From assembly GCF_018991925.1 (NCBI RefSeq), contig NW_024755046.1, positions 1 through 64,000 of the forward strand: a stretch of 64,000 bases of DNA, written 5' to 3'. The notes beneath the pieces were generated by a model that was given only the letters and a program-made list of their open reading frames with translations, did not search any database and was not told where the DNA came from. The translations under genes were made by a program, and so were the position numbers. Shown one piece after another: positions 1 through 12,162 of the stretch; the stretch's first letter is position 1, and each line of letters begins with the position of its first letter. The stretch is from Homarus americanus (Eukaryota; Arthropoda; Malacostraca; Decapoda; Nephropidae).

Positions 1-590
1 TGAAAATGACAAAAATTGTAAGTCTAAAGCCTTAAAGGATTTTGGCCAAAATACGTTTTCTCTGAACTAAAAATTTAATGTGCCTAACTATTTAAGTACA
101 TCCATAATACACAAGCACCAAGAAATGACCTCGAAAACCTATAAGGGCGAGAGGTAATTAGCATTGCAAAAGTAATTAAAATATTCAAAAAATCATTTGA
201 ACATTTCTAAAACATTTGAACAAGTTATAATCAAGATATCAAATTTGGTTAACAGATCCTACAGCACATTCAGGAGTACCTATACTGAAATTTTGAACAA
301 ACCATTTTTTGTTGAATGACAAAATTTGTAAGTCTAAAGCCTTAAAGGATTTTTTAAAAATACGTTTTCTCTGAACTAAAATTTAATGTGCCTAACTATT
401 TAAGCACATCCAGAATAATATAAGCACCAAGAAATGACCTCGAAAACCCATAAGTAGCGAGTAATAGCATTGCAAAAGTAATTAAATATTCTAAAACATT
501 TGAACATTTTCAAAAGCCATTTGGAACAAGTTATAATCAAGATATCAAATTTGGTTAACAGATCCTACAGCACATTCAGGAGTAATTTTA
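1..590. repeat. ~310-bp satellite, about 1.9 copies, cut by window start
   Basis: Two diverged copies in direct orientation. The motif AAGTCTAAAGCCTTAAAGGA occurs near 20 and again near 330, giving a period of about 310 bp. Both copies share the later blocks around ACGTTTTCTCTGAAC, CCAAGAAATGACCTCGAAAA and GATATCAAATTTGGTTAACA. Small indels separate the copies. The array probably continues to the left of the window. No coding potential is seen. Confidence 0.9.
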
Positions 591-602
591 ACACTGATTA
601 TT

Positions 603-845
603 TGCCACTGTTACATGGGCTGGGTTGGGTGGTGGGCATTGGTGGGGTCTGGGGTGTTGGGTCTGGGTTGGTGGGCCATTGGTGGGGGATTGGGCTGGAG
701 GTTGGCTGGGAGCTGGGTTGGGTGGTGTCTTGGCTGGTGGGGTGATTGGTGGGTTTGGCTGAGGGGTTAGGGTGGTTGGTGGGGTTAGGCTGGGTGGGGG
801 GCTGCTGGGTGGGGGTTGGGCTGGGTTGGTATTGGGCATTGGGTT
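603..845 (+). repeat. GGGTTGG-rich low-complexity tract
   Basis: An irregular array of G-rich words such as GCTGGGTTGGGTGGT, with guanines almost wholly on the + strand. Many runs of three or more G make quadruplex formation possible. Open frames on the opposite strand (proline/threonine-rich) are composition artefacts. Confidence 0.85.
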
Positions 846-1043
846 GTGCTGGTTGACTGGATATTAAATTGAAATCCCTGCAACCAAAGACACACCTTAC
901 CCCCAATATGGAATACAGTTAGCTGCCATATTGGGATCCTACTCCCAAATTGGAACCCATCCGTGAAATTGGAATCACCCCGCCAAATTGGAACTGGCGC
1001 GAAATTGAGACGCCATAATGCGATCTTGGTAACATGTTGAGTC
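846..1043. other. Non-coding stretch with repeated AATTGG words
   Basis: Contains four to five degenerate copies of AAATTGGAA / CCAATATGG between about 905 and 1005, spaced roughly 20 bp. No gene is recognised. Confidence 0.5.
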
Positions 1044-1058
1044 CACACACACACACAC

Positions 1059-1138
<80 letters not shown>
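1044..1138. repeat. (AC)n microsatellite
   Basis: Dinucleotide run interrupted once by ATATAT near 1061. Confidence 0.97.
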
Positions 1139-1142
<4 letters not shown>

Positions 1143-2804
1143 TCTAACAAGATTACTTACAAAACTTGGCAAGAGTTGAAGACGCCAATAGTAAGAAGTT
1201 CTGGAAAAATGTCTAACTGAATTGAAATATCTCTTAGTGAGGAAAGTTATCTCACACCTCAATAACTTCTCCCGAGGATTTCCTTTGGAAGAAGAGAATA
1301 TCAGACATGTAGAGAAGTGTATTGTGGGTAGGAGCAGTGGAAGAGTCGAGCAGTGGAAGAGTGAGGAATTGGTGAAAGAATGAGGGTGGAAGAGCGAACC
1401 TTAAAAAGGAGGGACCATTGCATCCACTCCGCCACCCTCCTTACCATTAATCCCTAACCTAACCTACCCTAACCTCAACTTAACCTACCCTACCCTAACC
1501 TAACCCCTGTCTGCTAAAGGGTTAGATAAATAAAATGGTGCGCCGTGGGTGATACAGATACACGCGTCTGAGTCTTGACACAGCAGATAGGGAAGAGCTA
1601 TATTAGTGACTATACAACATCAAACGACCTCAGCATGACCCCAAACACGACCCAGCTGATGAGGGCGCCACGAAAAGCTAAGGACTACACCCCACCCCCG
1701 GACACCTTATGGAGACGCGATAATCATTAGAATTTTCACCTGTGATAATAAGTTAATTAAAGATTATAAGGTAAAACATGATATTTATCGTTATTATTAC
1801 TAGTTTGTCAGTACAGAATGCATATAATAAAACGGTTGACAACATTGCCAAGTGGGAGAGGTCCATCTTTCTGTCTCTCTCTGATATTATTACGTCTCGT
1901 CTAGTTGTCTGTCTGTCTGTGTTGACTCCATCTGTGAATTTGAGAATAAGAAAGATCGAGAAAAGAACAGAAACGAAGGAAGAGAAGGAAAGAGAGAAAA
2001 AGCGGAAGGAAAAGTTATAAAAAGTAAGAACAGAGGGACAAGGAGAAGGAAGAAGAGGAGTAACAGGAGAAGGAGAAGAATGAGAGAGAAAAAGAAAAAA
2101 GAAATAGAAAAAGAAGCAGAAATTCAATAGGAAAATAGGAAGAGAAACACAAACACGAAGAAGGTAGAAGAGAATTACCAGGAGGAGGATAAGAGAAAAA
2201 CAATAAGCTCGTCATAATTGGATAAAAGGTACAAGGAAATAAAGGCCTTAACGCACATACAATATAACTTGGACTATTCCGGCTCCTCGTGTTACTCTGC
2301 CATAACACAGAAGCTAAAATCCAAGCTAAAAAAAAAACTAACTTTCAAAAACAAGGCGATGAGGTTGATTCCGAACACAAGAGGTTGGTCACGAAGTTCT
2401 CTAATCCCTGAACGTGTTAAGGGTGATGGATAGAGCGAAGCAACTGAGGCTGAATCACGTTTATAGGATTTTTCAATGGACTGTACCCGAAGAATCCAAC
2501 AACAAACTTAGTATGGATTAGGGATATCAACCAACATGAGGCTAGAGGGAGTGGTGAACAGGTCGTCTCGGAGGACTAGAGGGAGTGAACAGATCGTCTC
2601 CGCGGACACGACAAAACACTTTCTTCTCATAAAACGTATTGAAACAAACTACCAGACAACGTAAAAAAAAAAACAGCTTTATAATATATAATGGAAGCTA
2701 CAGCAACAGAGTGAGTTTCTATATTATTAAACCACAGAATGTTGGTTGTATGCTGTTGAAGTGATCTGCCAACTGACAGCCCAAGCGTAATGTAATGCTT
2801 GTTT
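1139..2804. other. No gene seen; CCTAA patch and purine-rich tract
   Basis: Mostly unique sequence. Degenerate CCTAACCTAACC words lie at about 1451-1505. An A/G-rich strand runs from about 1960 to 2180. The short open frames here have no recognisable domain and follow the base bias. Confidence 0.6.
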
Positions 2805-2878
<74 letters not shown>

Positions 2879-2903
2879 AGTAGTAGTAGTAGTAGTAGTA
2901 GTA
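2805..2903. repeat. (TAG)n trinucleotide microsatellite
   Basis: About 33 units of TAG with one A insertion near 2880. Confidence 0.97.
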
Positions 2904-3549
2904 ATAAATTGTCTATTATAATATGCCTGTAAGTTTTGAATCGCCTTTACATGTTAGTTAAGGATCAGAGTAATACATTTTAAAACTAGACACTTGTACA
3001 AATGACTCTAGGAAAATTCTAATTAGTTTGCAACGCTAATTACTCTTCTCCTATAAATAAATCCTTCATTACAATTCTTTTTAAGTATTTTTCTGTTATT
3101 CTAAATGTACTAAAGTAGATAAAGTCATTAATTTCAAACTCAGAGAGAAATTTTTTTTAATGAACACTCAGATATCAGCCATACTGTTTCAGTCTCATTC
3201 TTGAACATTTTTGATTATGTTCAAAATCTCAATACAGGTGCTACTGAACACGCTGGTTAGGGGGGTGGTGAAACTGTTATAAAACCTTCATAAACTAATC
3301 AAAACAGAGAGGCTAGGGGGAAAGGGGGTGTAAGTATGAGGAGAGAAAGAGGGGGGGAGGAGATTACAGAGAACCCCCTTCTATTATCCCACCCAAAACA
3401 TTCTCTTAACTGCCAGACAACACTCGTTATGGTGGACATCAACACGTTAACAATACATCCGGGTTTAGAAGATCACGTCTCACAATAACGAATAAAGTAT
3501 AGCAAGTCCCAGGTGCTGTTGCTGTGCTTCCTCTGTGTGTGGGGGGGGG
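2904..3549. other. No gene seen; unique AT-rich then G-rich sequence
   Basis: AT-rich to about 3230, then a G-rich patch at 3300-3362. Sequence from about 3490 may already belong to the LINE remnant that follows. Confidence 0.5.
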
Positions 3550-4008
3550 GTCACATACAGGAGGCATCTCAAGGCACTTGAAAACTTTCACTAACTTAGT
3601 CTACGTTCCATCCTCCGAGTTCGCTGGGAAGACAAGAGAAATGCCAGTATTCTTGCTGACACCAACTGTTGGAGCATCAAGGCTACCATTATCCATGAAC
3701 AACTACGTTGGACTGGCCATGTTACACGCATGGACGACAGTAGACTGTCAAAGCAGCTACTTTACAGTCACCTAATGAATAGTAAACGTAACACCGGCGG
3801 GCAACTGAAGAGGTATAATGATAGCCTTAAGACAAACCTGAAAAAGTGCCAAATCGACCCCCTCACCTGGGAGACGATTACTCCACACCGTAACGCTTGG
3901 GGGAGTACCACTCAAGAAAGTGTCAATACTTTCGAGCTAGCCGACTGCAAACCGAGGCAGACAAGTGCCAACGCCGGAAAGACGCTGCCGCGGCCCCTCC
4001 CGCACTAG
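3550..4008 (+). mobile_element. Decayed 3' ORF end of a non-LTR retrotransposon (LINE)
   Basis: Reading frame 1 gives a protein of the type found after the reverse transcriptase domain in endonuclease/RT LINEs. In order it shows TYRRHLKALENFH, then a stop (TAA at 3592), LRSILRVRWEDK, an alpha-helical spacer, EQLRWTGHVTRMDDSRL, KQLLY, KRNTGGQLKRYNDSLK, a W near LTWE, and a charged tail ending at a TAG at 4006. The order and spacing of LRW-GHV-RM-D, QLLY and GGQ-KRY-D match that LINE tail family as I know it. The internal stop and the absence of RT domain sequence upstream show a 5'-truncated, dead copy. The exact clade (CR1-like, RTE-like or other) cannot be settled without a database search. 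The short frame starting at 3524 in another phase is a shadow. Confidence 0.85.
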
Positions 4009-5006
4009 ATGTAGCCCTCCACTTGTGCAACATCTGGTGTGTGTGTGTGGGGGTGTGTGTGTGTGTGAGAGAGGGACGTCAAACCCATACACGATCTAGT
4101 TTGTATCAAGAAATGAATCAACACCTCAGCAAATCCTCACTAATGTCAACAACCTGAAATGAAAAATAACACAAAAATGTCGTCAGTGTATTTTTCCAGG
4201 CCATATTTGTTGATGTGTCTGTTGGCTTTACCTGATGGTGTTCTATATATTGGGTGAGAGAAAGGAAACCCAATTGTGTTTTTTTTTATTAAAAAAAAGT
4301 ATTGTTGATATAATTCCTGAGTGTAGATCAACCGTAACTTCCACTATCTGTGAGTGTGAAGAGAGAGGACGGTGGCTATGTAAATAGACCGTTTAATCAC
4401 GACCGTTCGATGTAAGCTTTGAGTGTGACTGCTATGAGTAGCTTGACGAGAGGAAGACGATATTTGAGAGCCGCCGTGGATGGCTCCGTCTTCCCTCGAG
4501 GGAGGACGATGAGCCACAAAGCATATGGGCCTAGAACAATGGCGATATCTGTCGCTAATTAAGTGCACATTCCTTATACATTACAGGTAGGTCGTGGGCG
4601 GGTGAATGCAAAAACTGTAAAGGCGATAGTCAAAAGGCGGCACGTGGGTTATAGAAAACAGAATAAAAATATTTATTACGTGTGTGTGTGTGTTTCAAGT
4701 CCCCGAGGCTTATTTATCAGCTGAAACAAACAGTACCAAACGCAAATCTTAAAAGAATCAATAAACGACACTGTTTCGAATCCAGTTTACACACGAATCA
4801 ACGAATCTCTCTTAAAATCGTGAGAGGTAGTGAGCAATGAGAGTGAGCGAACGATACTGTCTCGGATCCGCAATTATTCAGTGAACCAGCTGGCCCGACA
4901 GGTCTTGAAACTAGCGGTGTTGGCGGTCGATGAATGACGCTGTTTCGAATGTAGCTCGACTCAGGTGAACACGACAGTGAGTTATTAAATCCATTCCCTG
5001 TATAGC

Positions 5007-5009
<3 letters not shown>
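4009..5009. other. No gene seen; short GT run
   Basis: Includes GT-rich sequence at 4037-4068 and 4680-4693. A word similar to ACTGTTTCGAATCC recurs near 4770, 4855 and 4940, which may be a degenerate repeat. No open frame has a recognisable product. Confidence 0.5.

Positions 5010-5051
<42 letters not shown>
5010..5051. repeat. (GA)n microsatellite
   Basis: Uninterrupted AG run. Confidence 0.97.
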
Positions 5052-5053
<2 letters not shown>

Positions 5054-5383
5054 CTTCACCGAACATCAATATTCACTTCACAACTTTTTCTTTTTTCTTT
5101 CTATTCCTTCACTTCCTTTCAAACCTTTTCTTCTCTTGCTTTTGTTTTTATTGTTATTTTCATCTTTTCTTCTTTCTTTAATTCTCTAACCCATTTCCAC
5201 ACCTCTTCCTATCCCATTTCTATCCCTCGTCTTTCCATTTGTCTCCTCCTCCCTATTCTCCCTTCTCTTCCACCTTCCTTCCTTCCCTCCTCCTATTTCC
5301 TAAGCCTTCTGCAAGTCAGTGTTTTATTTGTTTACCTTTAAGTATGACGTCAGGCGGTTGGTGATTGATTCAAGCATCGTCCG
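5052..5383. repeat. Pyrimidine-rich tract (TTC/TCC words)
   Basis: Almost pure C/T sequence on the + strand from about 5080 to 5310, irregular, with no fixed period. Confidence 0.7.
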
Positions 5384-5492
5384 TGTGTGTGTATGTGTAT
5401 GTATGTGTGTGTGTGTGTGCGTGTGTTTGATATATGTATATGTATATATGTATGAGTGAGTGAATGTTAATGTGTATGTATGTATATGTGTT
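5384..5492. repeat. GT / ATGT microsatellite cluster
   Basis: Compound GTGT, GTAT and ATGT runs with interruptions. Confidence 0.9.
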
Positions 5493-6640
5493 TCCAAACA
5501 AATGTCATCAGAATGTTTCTAACTCTATCAGGGCAGGAGACAGATAATGCGGAAACTCATGATCAATAGAAACCGGACATTACACATAAACGATACAATT
5601 CTCAGTAGGGATAAAGTGGATATATATAAAAATGTCTTAATAATTGCGTAATCTTGTACAGGTTAGGTGAGTGGTCGTGAGTGGTCGTGAGTGGTCGTAT
5701 AATATTAATTAGTTATTCATCAGAGGAGGTGGGTAGGGTCGTTTCAAGTAATATCCCACTCATATCTCTCTCTCTCTCACTCATCATTTCATCACTCTTT
5801 CACACTCACTTTTCCCTCTCTCCTACACTCACCCTTTTTTCTCCCAATTCATCCAACTATACCCACACACACTTTCCTAATCGGATATTTTTCCTCCTTA
5901 TGTCAATTTCCCTATTTTTCTCATTTTCGTAATGTCGATATAATCTTACCTATTTCGTCCCACATTATGCCTATTTTTCCTAATTTGGACGAATTTACAT
6001 AATACTATTCCCTATTTCAATGTAATATCACTATTTTTACTTACATTTCAAGATATTATTACCTATTTCATCCGATTATGCCTATTTTGTACCTTTTTTT
6101 AATTGTGTTGATATTTTTCGACTATTAGAGAAACCCACGAGTATTTTATTTTAATTTTACTTTGGCTGGTCTTAATAACTGACTGAATCGGCATTAGCTA
6201 ATCCTGTCACGTTCCACTGTTCACATAGCCTGTCCCACTAAGCTCTACCATATGTGACTGTGGTAACAAGTTCTCCCAAGACGAGGTTTCATAAGCCGAG
6301 TCAAATGAGTGGATATATTTCGACACAAAGTTGCATCTAAACACAATTCAGAGAATACACATGTTAAGGTGTGTGTGTGTGTGTGTGTGATGAAATTTTT
6401 CCTTTGTGGATATTGGAAAAACAAGTCTCTGATGTGTTTTAGGGGAGGAGAACACACGAAGGGGAATATGGTTGAGGCTACGTTATGTGGACTCAGAGGT
6501 ATTGTCCAGGAAATAAAAGGCTGACGTCTATAGAGGAAATAACAGATCGTCTAGGAAGGTGTTGGGGAGGTGATCACTGTAGCCTTAGAAGGGGATCAAC
6601 CTATGGAAATGTACCGCGTACTGACTAGGTGAGGGGACAT
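5493..6640. other. No gene seen; small degenerate repeats
   Basis: GTGAGTGGTC occurs three times in tandem at 5671-5699. CCTATTT words recur irregularly between about 5910 and 6090. A (GT) run lies at 6369-6389. Nothing coding is supported. Confidence 0.55.
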
Positions 6641-6706
6641 GGCTCACTGCAGAAGGGGACGTGGCTCACTGCAGAAGGGGACATGGCTCACTGCAGAAGT
6701 CTATTA
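6641..6706 (+). repeat. ~22-bp tandem repeat, three copies
   Basis: The unit GGGGACATGGCTCACTGCAG is repeated with one substitution (ACGTGG). Confidence 0.9.
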
Positions 6707-6944
6707 TGATTTTTATTTTTGACGAGATAACATAAATTACGATGAGTTTTGATGATGTTATTACTTCATAAATATAAATTTTCTTTCTAAAAATGAGATA
6801 GAAATTAATTGAACACAAAAATATGTTAGCTAAAAATATACATTATTTTATTTACTTTTAATGAGAAGTTTTTTTTTTTAATTTACTATAATTTTTATCC
6901 TTATATAGAAGAAATTATATTTTCTCATATTTTCTAATATAAAC
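6707..6944. other. AT-rich non-coding stretch
   Basis: No repeat or gene recognised. Confidence 0.5.
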
Positions 6945-7151
6945 ACCTGTACAAAGACCTGTAACCAAACACCTGTAAACTAAAGACAACCAAACACCTG
7001 TACACTAAAGACCTGAAACTAAAGACCTGTAACAAAGACCTGTAAACAAACACCTGTAAACTAAACACCTGTAAACTAAACACCTGTAAACTAAAGACCT
7101 GTAAACTAAACACCTGTGAAACAAAACACCTGAAACAAAAACACCTAGAAC
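6945..7151 (+). repeat. ~15-17-bp minisatellite (ACACCTGTAAACTAA-type)
   Basis: About 13 degenerate units alternating between ACACCTGTAAACTAA and AGACCTGTAAAC. The minus-strand frame rich in QVFSL repeats is a translation of this array. Confidence 0.9.
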
Positions 7152-7164
7152 CATCCACTCACAG

Positions 7165-7275
7165 AAGAAAGAAAGAAAGAAAGAAAGATGATGATAGAAG
7201 AATGATGTGAAGAATGATGATGGAAGAATGATGATGGAAGAATGATGATGGAAGAATGATGATGGAAGAATGATA
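7165..7275 (+). repeat. GAAA run followed by 15-bp GATGATGGAAGAAT array
   Basis: (GAAA)n at about 7168-7188, then five or so units of GATGATGGAAGAAT. Purine-rich sequence with AAGAAAGA words continues to 7436. Confidence 0.9.
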
Positions 7276-7436
7276 GAATATAGAAAAAGAATCTAGAAAG
7301 AAGAAAGAAACAGAAGAAAGAAGAGATAAGAATGAAGAAAGAGGAAACAAGAAAAAACAATAAGAAAGAAAAAGGAAAGAAGGAAAATAAATAAGAAAGA
7401 AAAAGAAGAAAAGAAATGAAAGAAGAAGAAACATAT

Positions 7437-8912
7437 GGAAGAAGGGGAGGGGAGGGGTAGGGGAGGTGGGGGGGGAAGGAGGGGAGGGAGAGGGGAAGGA
7501 GGGGAGGTGGGGAAGGGGGAGGGGAGGTGGTGGGGGAAGGAGGGAGGGGTGGGGAAGGAGGGGAGGGGGTGGGGTAAGGAGGGGAGGGGGGTGGGGGGAA
7601 GGAGGGAGGGGGTGGGGGTGGGGTGAGGGGAGGGGTGGGGAAGGAGGGGAGGGGTGGTGGGGGAAGGAGGGAGGGGTGTGGGAAGGAGGAGGGGTGGTGG
7701 GGGAGAGGGGAGGGGTGGGGAGGGGAGGTGGTGGGGGAAGGAGGGGAGGGGTGGTGGGGAAGGGGAGGGGAGGGGTGGGTGGGGGAGGGAGGGGAGGGGT
7801 GGGGAAGGGAGGGGAGGGGTGGGGAAGGAGGGGAGGGGTGGGGAAGGAGGGGAGGGGTGGTGGGGAAGGGAGGGGAGGGGTGGGGAAGGAGGGGAGGGGT
7901 GAGGGGAAGGGGAGGGGAGGGGGGGGAAGGAGGGAGGGGTGGGTGGGGGGAAGGAGGGGAGGTGGGTGGGGGGAAGGAGGGGAGGGGTGGGGGAAGGAGG
8001 GGAGGGGTGGGGAAGGAGGGAAGGGGTGGGGGAAGGGGAGGGGAGGGGTGGGGTGGGGAAGGAGGGGAGGGGTGGTGGGGAAGGAGGGGAGGGTGGGGAA
8101 GGAGGGGAGGGGGGTGGTGGGGAAGAAGGAGGGGTGGTGGGAAGGAGGGAGGGGTGGTGGGGGAAGGGGAGGGAGGGGTGGTGGGGAAGGAGGGGAGGGG
8201 GTGGGGGAAGGAGGGGAGGGGTGGGGAAGGAGGGGTGGGTGGGGTAGAAGGGGAGGGGTGGGGAAGGAGGGGAGGGGAGGGGGAAGGAGGGAGGGTGGGG
8301 AAGGAGGGGAGGGAGGGGGGGAAGGAGGGAAGGGGTGGGGAAGGAGGGGAGGGGTGGGGAAGGAGGGGAGGTGGGGGAAGGGGAGGGGTGGTGGGGAAGG
8401 AGGGGGAGGGGTGGTGGGGGGAAGGAGGGGAGGGGTGGGGAAGAAGGAGGGGGGGTGGGAAGGAAGGGTAGGTGGGGAAGGGGGAAGGAGAGGGTGGGGG
8501 AAGGAGGGGAGGTGGTGGGGGAAGGAGGGAGGGAGGGGGGGGGGAAGGAGGGGAGGGGTGGTGGGGAAGGAGGGGAGGGAGGGGGGGAAGGAGGGAGGGG
8601 GTGGTGGGGAAGGAGGGGGAGGGGGGGGAAGGAGGGGAGGGGAAGGAGGGGAGGGAGGGGGGGGAAGGAGGGGAGGGGTGGTGGGGGAAGGAGAAGAGGG
8701 GGTGGGGAAGGGAGGAGGGGGGGTGGTGGGGAAGGAGGGAGGGAGGGGGGGAAGGAGGGAGGGGGTGGTGGGGAAGGAGGGGAGGGAGGGGAAAGGAGGG
8801 GAGGGGTGGGGGGAAAGGAGGGGGGGGGTGGTGGGGAAGGAAGGGAGGGAGGGGGGAGGGAGGAGGGGGTGGGGAAGAAGGGGAGGGAGGGGGAAGGAGG
8901 GGAGAAAGGGGT
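7437..8912 (+). repeat. 1.5-kb G-rich minisatellite (GGGGAAGGAGGGGAGGGGTG)
   Basis: Irregular units of about 20-22 bp built from GGGGAAGGAGGGGAGGGGTGG. Guanine is nearly all on the + strand; cytosine is almost absent. Dense runs of three or more G could form G-quadruplexes. All long frames across it (glycine-rich on +, proline-rich on -) are artefacts of composition, because they run open in several phases at once. Confidence 0.95.
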
Positions 8913-9024
8913 CGAACGGGTGCACTCAGTATTGTAGACTTTAAGACAACAGCCAGAGAGCTACTCACTCACTCACCTGTTTACCAAGTCGCTCACAAGA
9001 GACAACGACCCATCTAGTCCCGTC
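8913..9024. other. Unique spacer
   Basis: No feature beyond three CTCA words near 8965. Confidence 0.5.
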
Positions 9025-9440
9025 GGCACCACCATCATCACGACTACTACTACCATCACCACGACAACTACTGCCACTATCACGACTACTACCACCACCA
9101 TCACGACTGCTACTACTCCACCACCACCATCACGACTACTACTACCATCACCACGACTACTACTGCCACTATCACGACTACTACCACCACCATCACGACT
9201 GCTACTACCTCCACTACCACCATCACGACCACTACTACCATCACCACGACTACTACCACCACCACCATCACGACTGCTACTACCACCACTACCAGGATCC
9301 ATCATATCCCATTAGCACCACCACCACTACCACCATCACCATTAAAACTACCATTACCACAACAATCAACCCCCCCCCTCCCACCATCACACTCAGACGC
9401 CCCGCTACCACCACAACCACCACCATAAACACAATCAAGA
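9025..9440 (+). repeat. Triplet-based minisatellite (CACCATCACGACTACTACTA)
   Basis: Irregular repeats of CACGACTACTACTACCATCAC and related triplets to about 9300. They decay into CCACCACCATC words to about 9440. Confidence 0.9.
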
Positions 9441-10758
9441 TCCCCCACAACGACAACAATCACCACAATCACGAGAACTGTTTGGTGGTGGCGGTGATGT
9501 TGGCAATTGCATCACTTACTCGTGTAAACAAAGACGGCACACGAGAGGTTCGAGTCTGCCGGGATTCGAAGAGGAAGGATTCGATCACCGACTCACTTCA
9601 ATACCCAAGGTGTCAATTACCATAATATGCTGTGTTGTGTATTTAAGAAGTTCGACACCAAGCTGATTCGAACCCGTGGCTTCAAAAAGGATCGAGTCAC
9701 TGTTTCTTAAAGTGGGATAAACACACGTGCGTATCTGGGACAAAATTTGAATCTTTTGTTCGAATCAGTTCCGAAATCCCACAATGAAGCCGATTTAACT
9801 TGTTACCGAATCGAAATTGTTCCTAATCTTAAAATGACACCAATCCAAAGTTCTTGCTGATTCAACTACTACATATTTTCACTGATTAAATACAATCAGG
9901 AAATTAGAGAAACACGATGACCTTTGACACAGATGCAGTAAGTGGGTCACAGGCGTATTCATTATTTTAACAGATAACGGTGATAAAGATAAGATAAAAG
10001 ACATACACTCTTGATTTTATCTGAGTATGACATTCCTAACTATTCTCTTACCTCGCCAGCGTTACCTTACTTTGAGAATCATAAAAGAAATGTGTCTTAA
10101 AATACACAGTAACATGATACATTATTGTGTCTACAAGAGATGTTATGTAGATTATCTTACACCTAATGTAGATAATGAGAAATTATTACTCATCTACAGA
10201 ATTTTACTACATAAATTAATACTTGTCAATAGTAAATATATAAATCAAAAACAGTAACCAATATGCGTCTATTCTGTGAGCGATAGATTCTAAAAACACA
10301 CAGCAATGGTATTCGATCCCACATCAACTATTCTAATCTCAATATTCGCCCAGTAAGTGACTCGTATCTCTAAGTATCAGGTATATCAACATAACACCAT
10401 ACATAGGGACCGGGGTAGATAAGAGTAACATTGTTCTTGGTGTTTCAGAAGATGTACCACGGCCAAGGGTCACGATACTTATTTTGATGGGTGTGTGTGT
10501 GTGTGTGTGTGTTACTATCCACCCACCACCCACTCATGGTACGTACACTCCACCCACCCACCCACTCACCTCTGTCTGTGTGTCTGTCTGTAAGTCTTCC
10601 TAGGTAATAAAACTCAGTCGGTCAAATGGCTGTAATAAAGACACTTCAGCATAACACGTAACTATGCTCGTCCGGGAAGGGGGATTGAACCCACGCTCTC
10701 TTAGGTACTCGAGGCAGTGATAATGTCCTTCTGATTGAAACACGATGGCAAGGTATCG

Positions 10759-10761
<3 letters not shown>
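9441..10761. other. No gene seen; unique sequence with tRNA-like fragments
   Basis: TTCGAA / ATTCGA words recur between 9545 and 9790. A (GT) run lies at 10491-10512. GGGATTGAACCC near 10681 resembles a reverse-strand tRNA B box, as in SINEs, but no A box or tRNA fold was found. The 76-residue frame at 10027-10257 has no recognisable domain. Confidence 0.5.

Positions 10762-10821
<60 letters not shown>
10762..10821. repeat. (GA)n microsatellite
   Basis: Uninterrupted run of about 30 units, followed by a short (AC) run at 10857-10870. Confidence 0.97.
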
Positions 10822-10823
<2 letters not shown>

Positions 10824-10870
10824 ACGTCAAATAATATATAACTGTTGAAATATTGCACACACACACACAC

Positions 10871-11607
10871 CTACCTGAGGGAAGGGAAATGAAATAAGAT
10901 TACTGAAATACATAACCTTACCTGTTGTACTTATCCACCTGTGTAATTACCTGTGACGTATTTTAGGGATCTATGACGTATAGTTAAGTATTGGTAAACT
11001 GTATTCTGTTTACAAATACAAAAGTGATCGAAAAGTCCCTGTGCACCTGCAATATTTACAATGTATATAATTTACCTCTTGTATTTACAGCCAATAATGG
11101 AAATCCTCGCAGTAAACGATGTAAATGAGACTATTTCTGATATATAAACATAGTATATCAAAATATATACCATTGTAGACATAAAAGGTATATAATAATG
11201 AAGATATAACAAGGAACAACCATAGTGTTTGAGTATCATAGGTGCATAAAGACTTTTGGATCACCCTTTGGATATTGTTATTTTTTTTTCGTCTCAGTCT
11301 GGAAGTATCTGGTAACTCACTAACGTCACATTTGTCAACAACACGAGAAAAAAAAATAGCGTCCTTGTAAATATAAACTTGTGGAATTAATGATATATTT
11401 TTTTTAATATGTGTTTGCCTAGTGAGGAAATTGGACGTTGGTATATAAAATATATCCCTGAGTTTATTAGAGAACTGTGATAATTATTTTTGTGTGAACT
11501 TTTACGTGACCTCTTCTTGATGTCAATGTCAGGGTCATTAAAGGTCAAATTTGAGGATTAGTGTTTAGTGGATATGCACTCAAATTATATACTCTCGCAC
11601 CTAAATG

Positions 11608-11610
<3 letters not shown>
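10871..11610. other. AT-rich stretch, no gene seen
   Basis: Unique sequence without repeats or convincing reading frames. Confidence 0.55.
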
Positions 11611-11651
<41 letters not shown>

Positions 11652-11667
11652 TTAGTCGCTCTTAGTA

Positions 11668-11709
<42 letters not shown>

Positions 11710-11845
11710 TACAACCACCATATCCAACTTTTATAACCTAAGCAATAGAATGGCATCTCGAGTTGTTCACCAAAGCAAAACAAACAAACAAACAAACAAA
11801 GAAGCAAACAAACAGAGAAACAAACAAATAAATAAATAAATAAAA
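11611..11845. repeat. Microsatellite cluster: (AC)n, (GA)n, (CAAA)n/(TAAA)n
   Basis: (AC)n at 11611-11647, (GA)n at 11671-11707, CAAA/CAAACAAA and AAAT runs at 11777-11845. Confidence 0.95.
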
Positions 11846-11999
11846 TTCCCAAGATAAGGAATTATATCTTTATTTCCTTCCAGCGAGAAAAAACAAAAAC
11901 AATTACTGAACTGTTGTCTCAGGAACGAACCGCTGAGCAAAGCCAAACTCTTGTTAGGTTCCTGGGAAAACAAACCACCTCAGCAATCACGTACATGTG

Positions 12000-12162
12000 A
12001 TTGGAAACTCTTATAAGGGATTGGAATGTCTTATAGAGGATTGGAAACTCTTATAAGGGATTGGAATGTCTTATAGAGGACTGGAAACTCTTATAAGGGA
12101 TTGGAATCTCTTATAGAGGACTGGAAACTCTTATAAGGGATTGGAAACGTTTACCTCGGATT
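12000..12162 (+). repeat. ~22-bp minisatellite (GGATTGGAAACTCTTATAAG)
   Basis: Seven to eight units alternate between GGAAACTCTTATAAGGGATT and GGAATGTCTTATAGAGGACT, so the higher-order period is about 44 bp. Confidence 0.93.

Noticed and set aside
3524..3775. 83-codon frame over the LINE remnant
   Set aside because: A different phase from the frame with LINE similarity.
7145..8968. Open frames of up to 607 codons, proline-rich on - and glycine-rich on +
   Set aside because: They run open in several frames at once over a G-rich minisatellite, with no start context, splice signals or domain.
9545..9575. tRNA gene suggested by GGTTCGAGTC
   Set aside because: The T-arm stem does not pair and no A box or acceptor stem is present.
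10027..10257. 76-codon frame as a gene
   Set aside because: AT-rich, no domain, no splice or promoter context.
10675..10700. tRNA or SINE on the minus strand from GGTTCAATCCC
   Set aside because: The B box is good but the stem is imperfect and no A box was found; at most a remnant.
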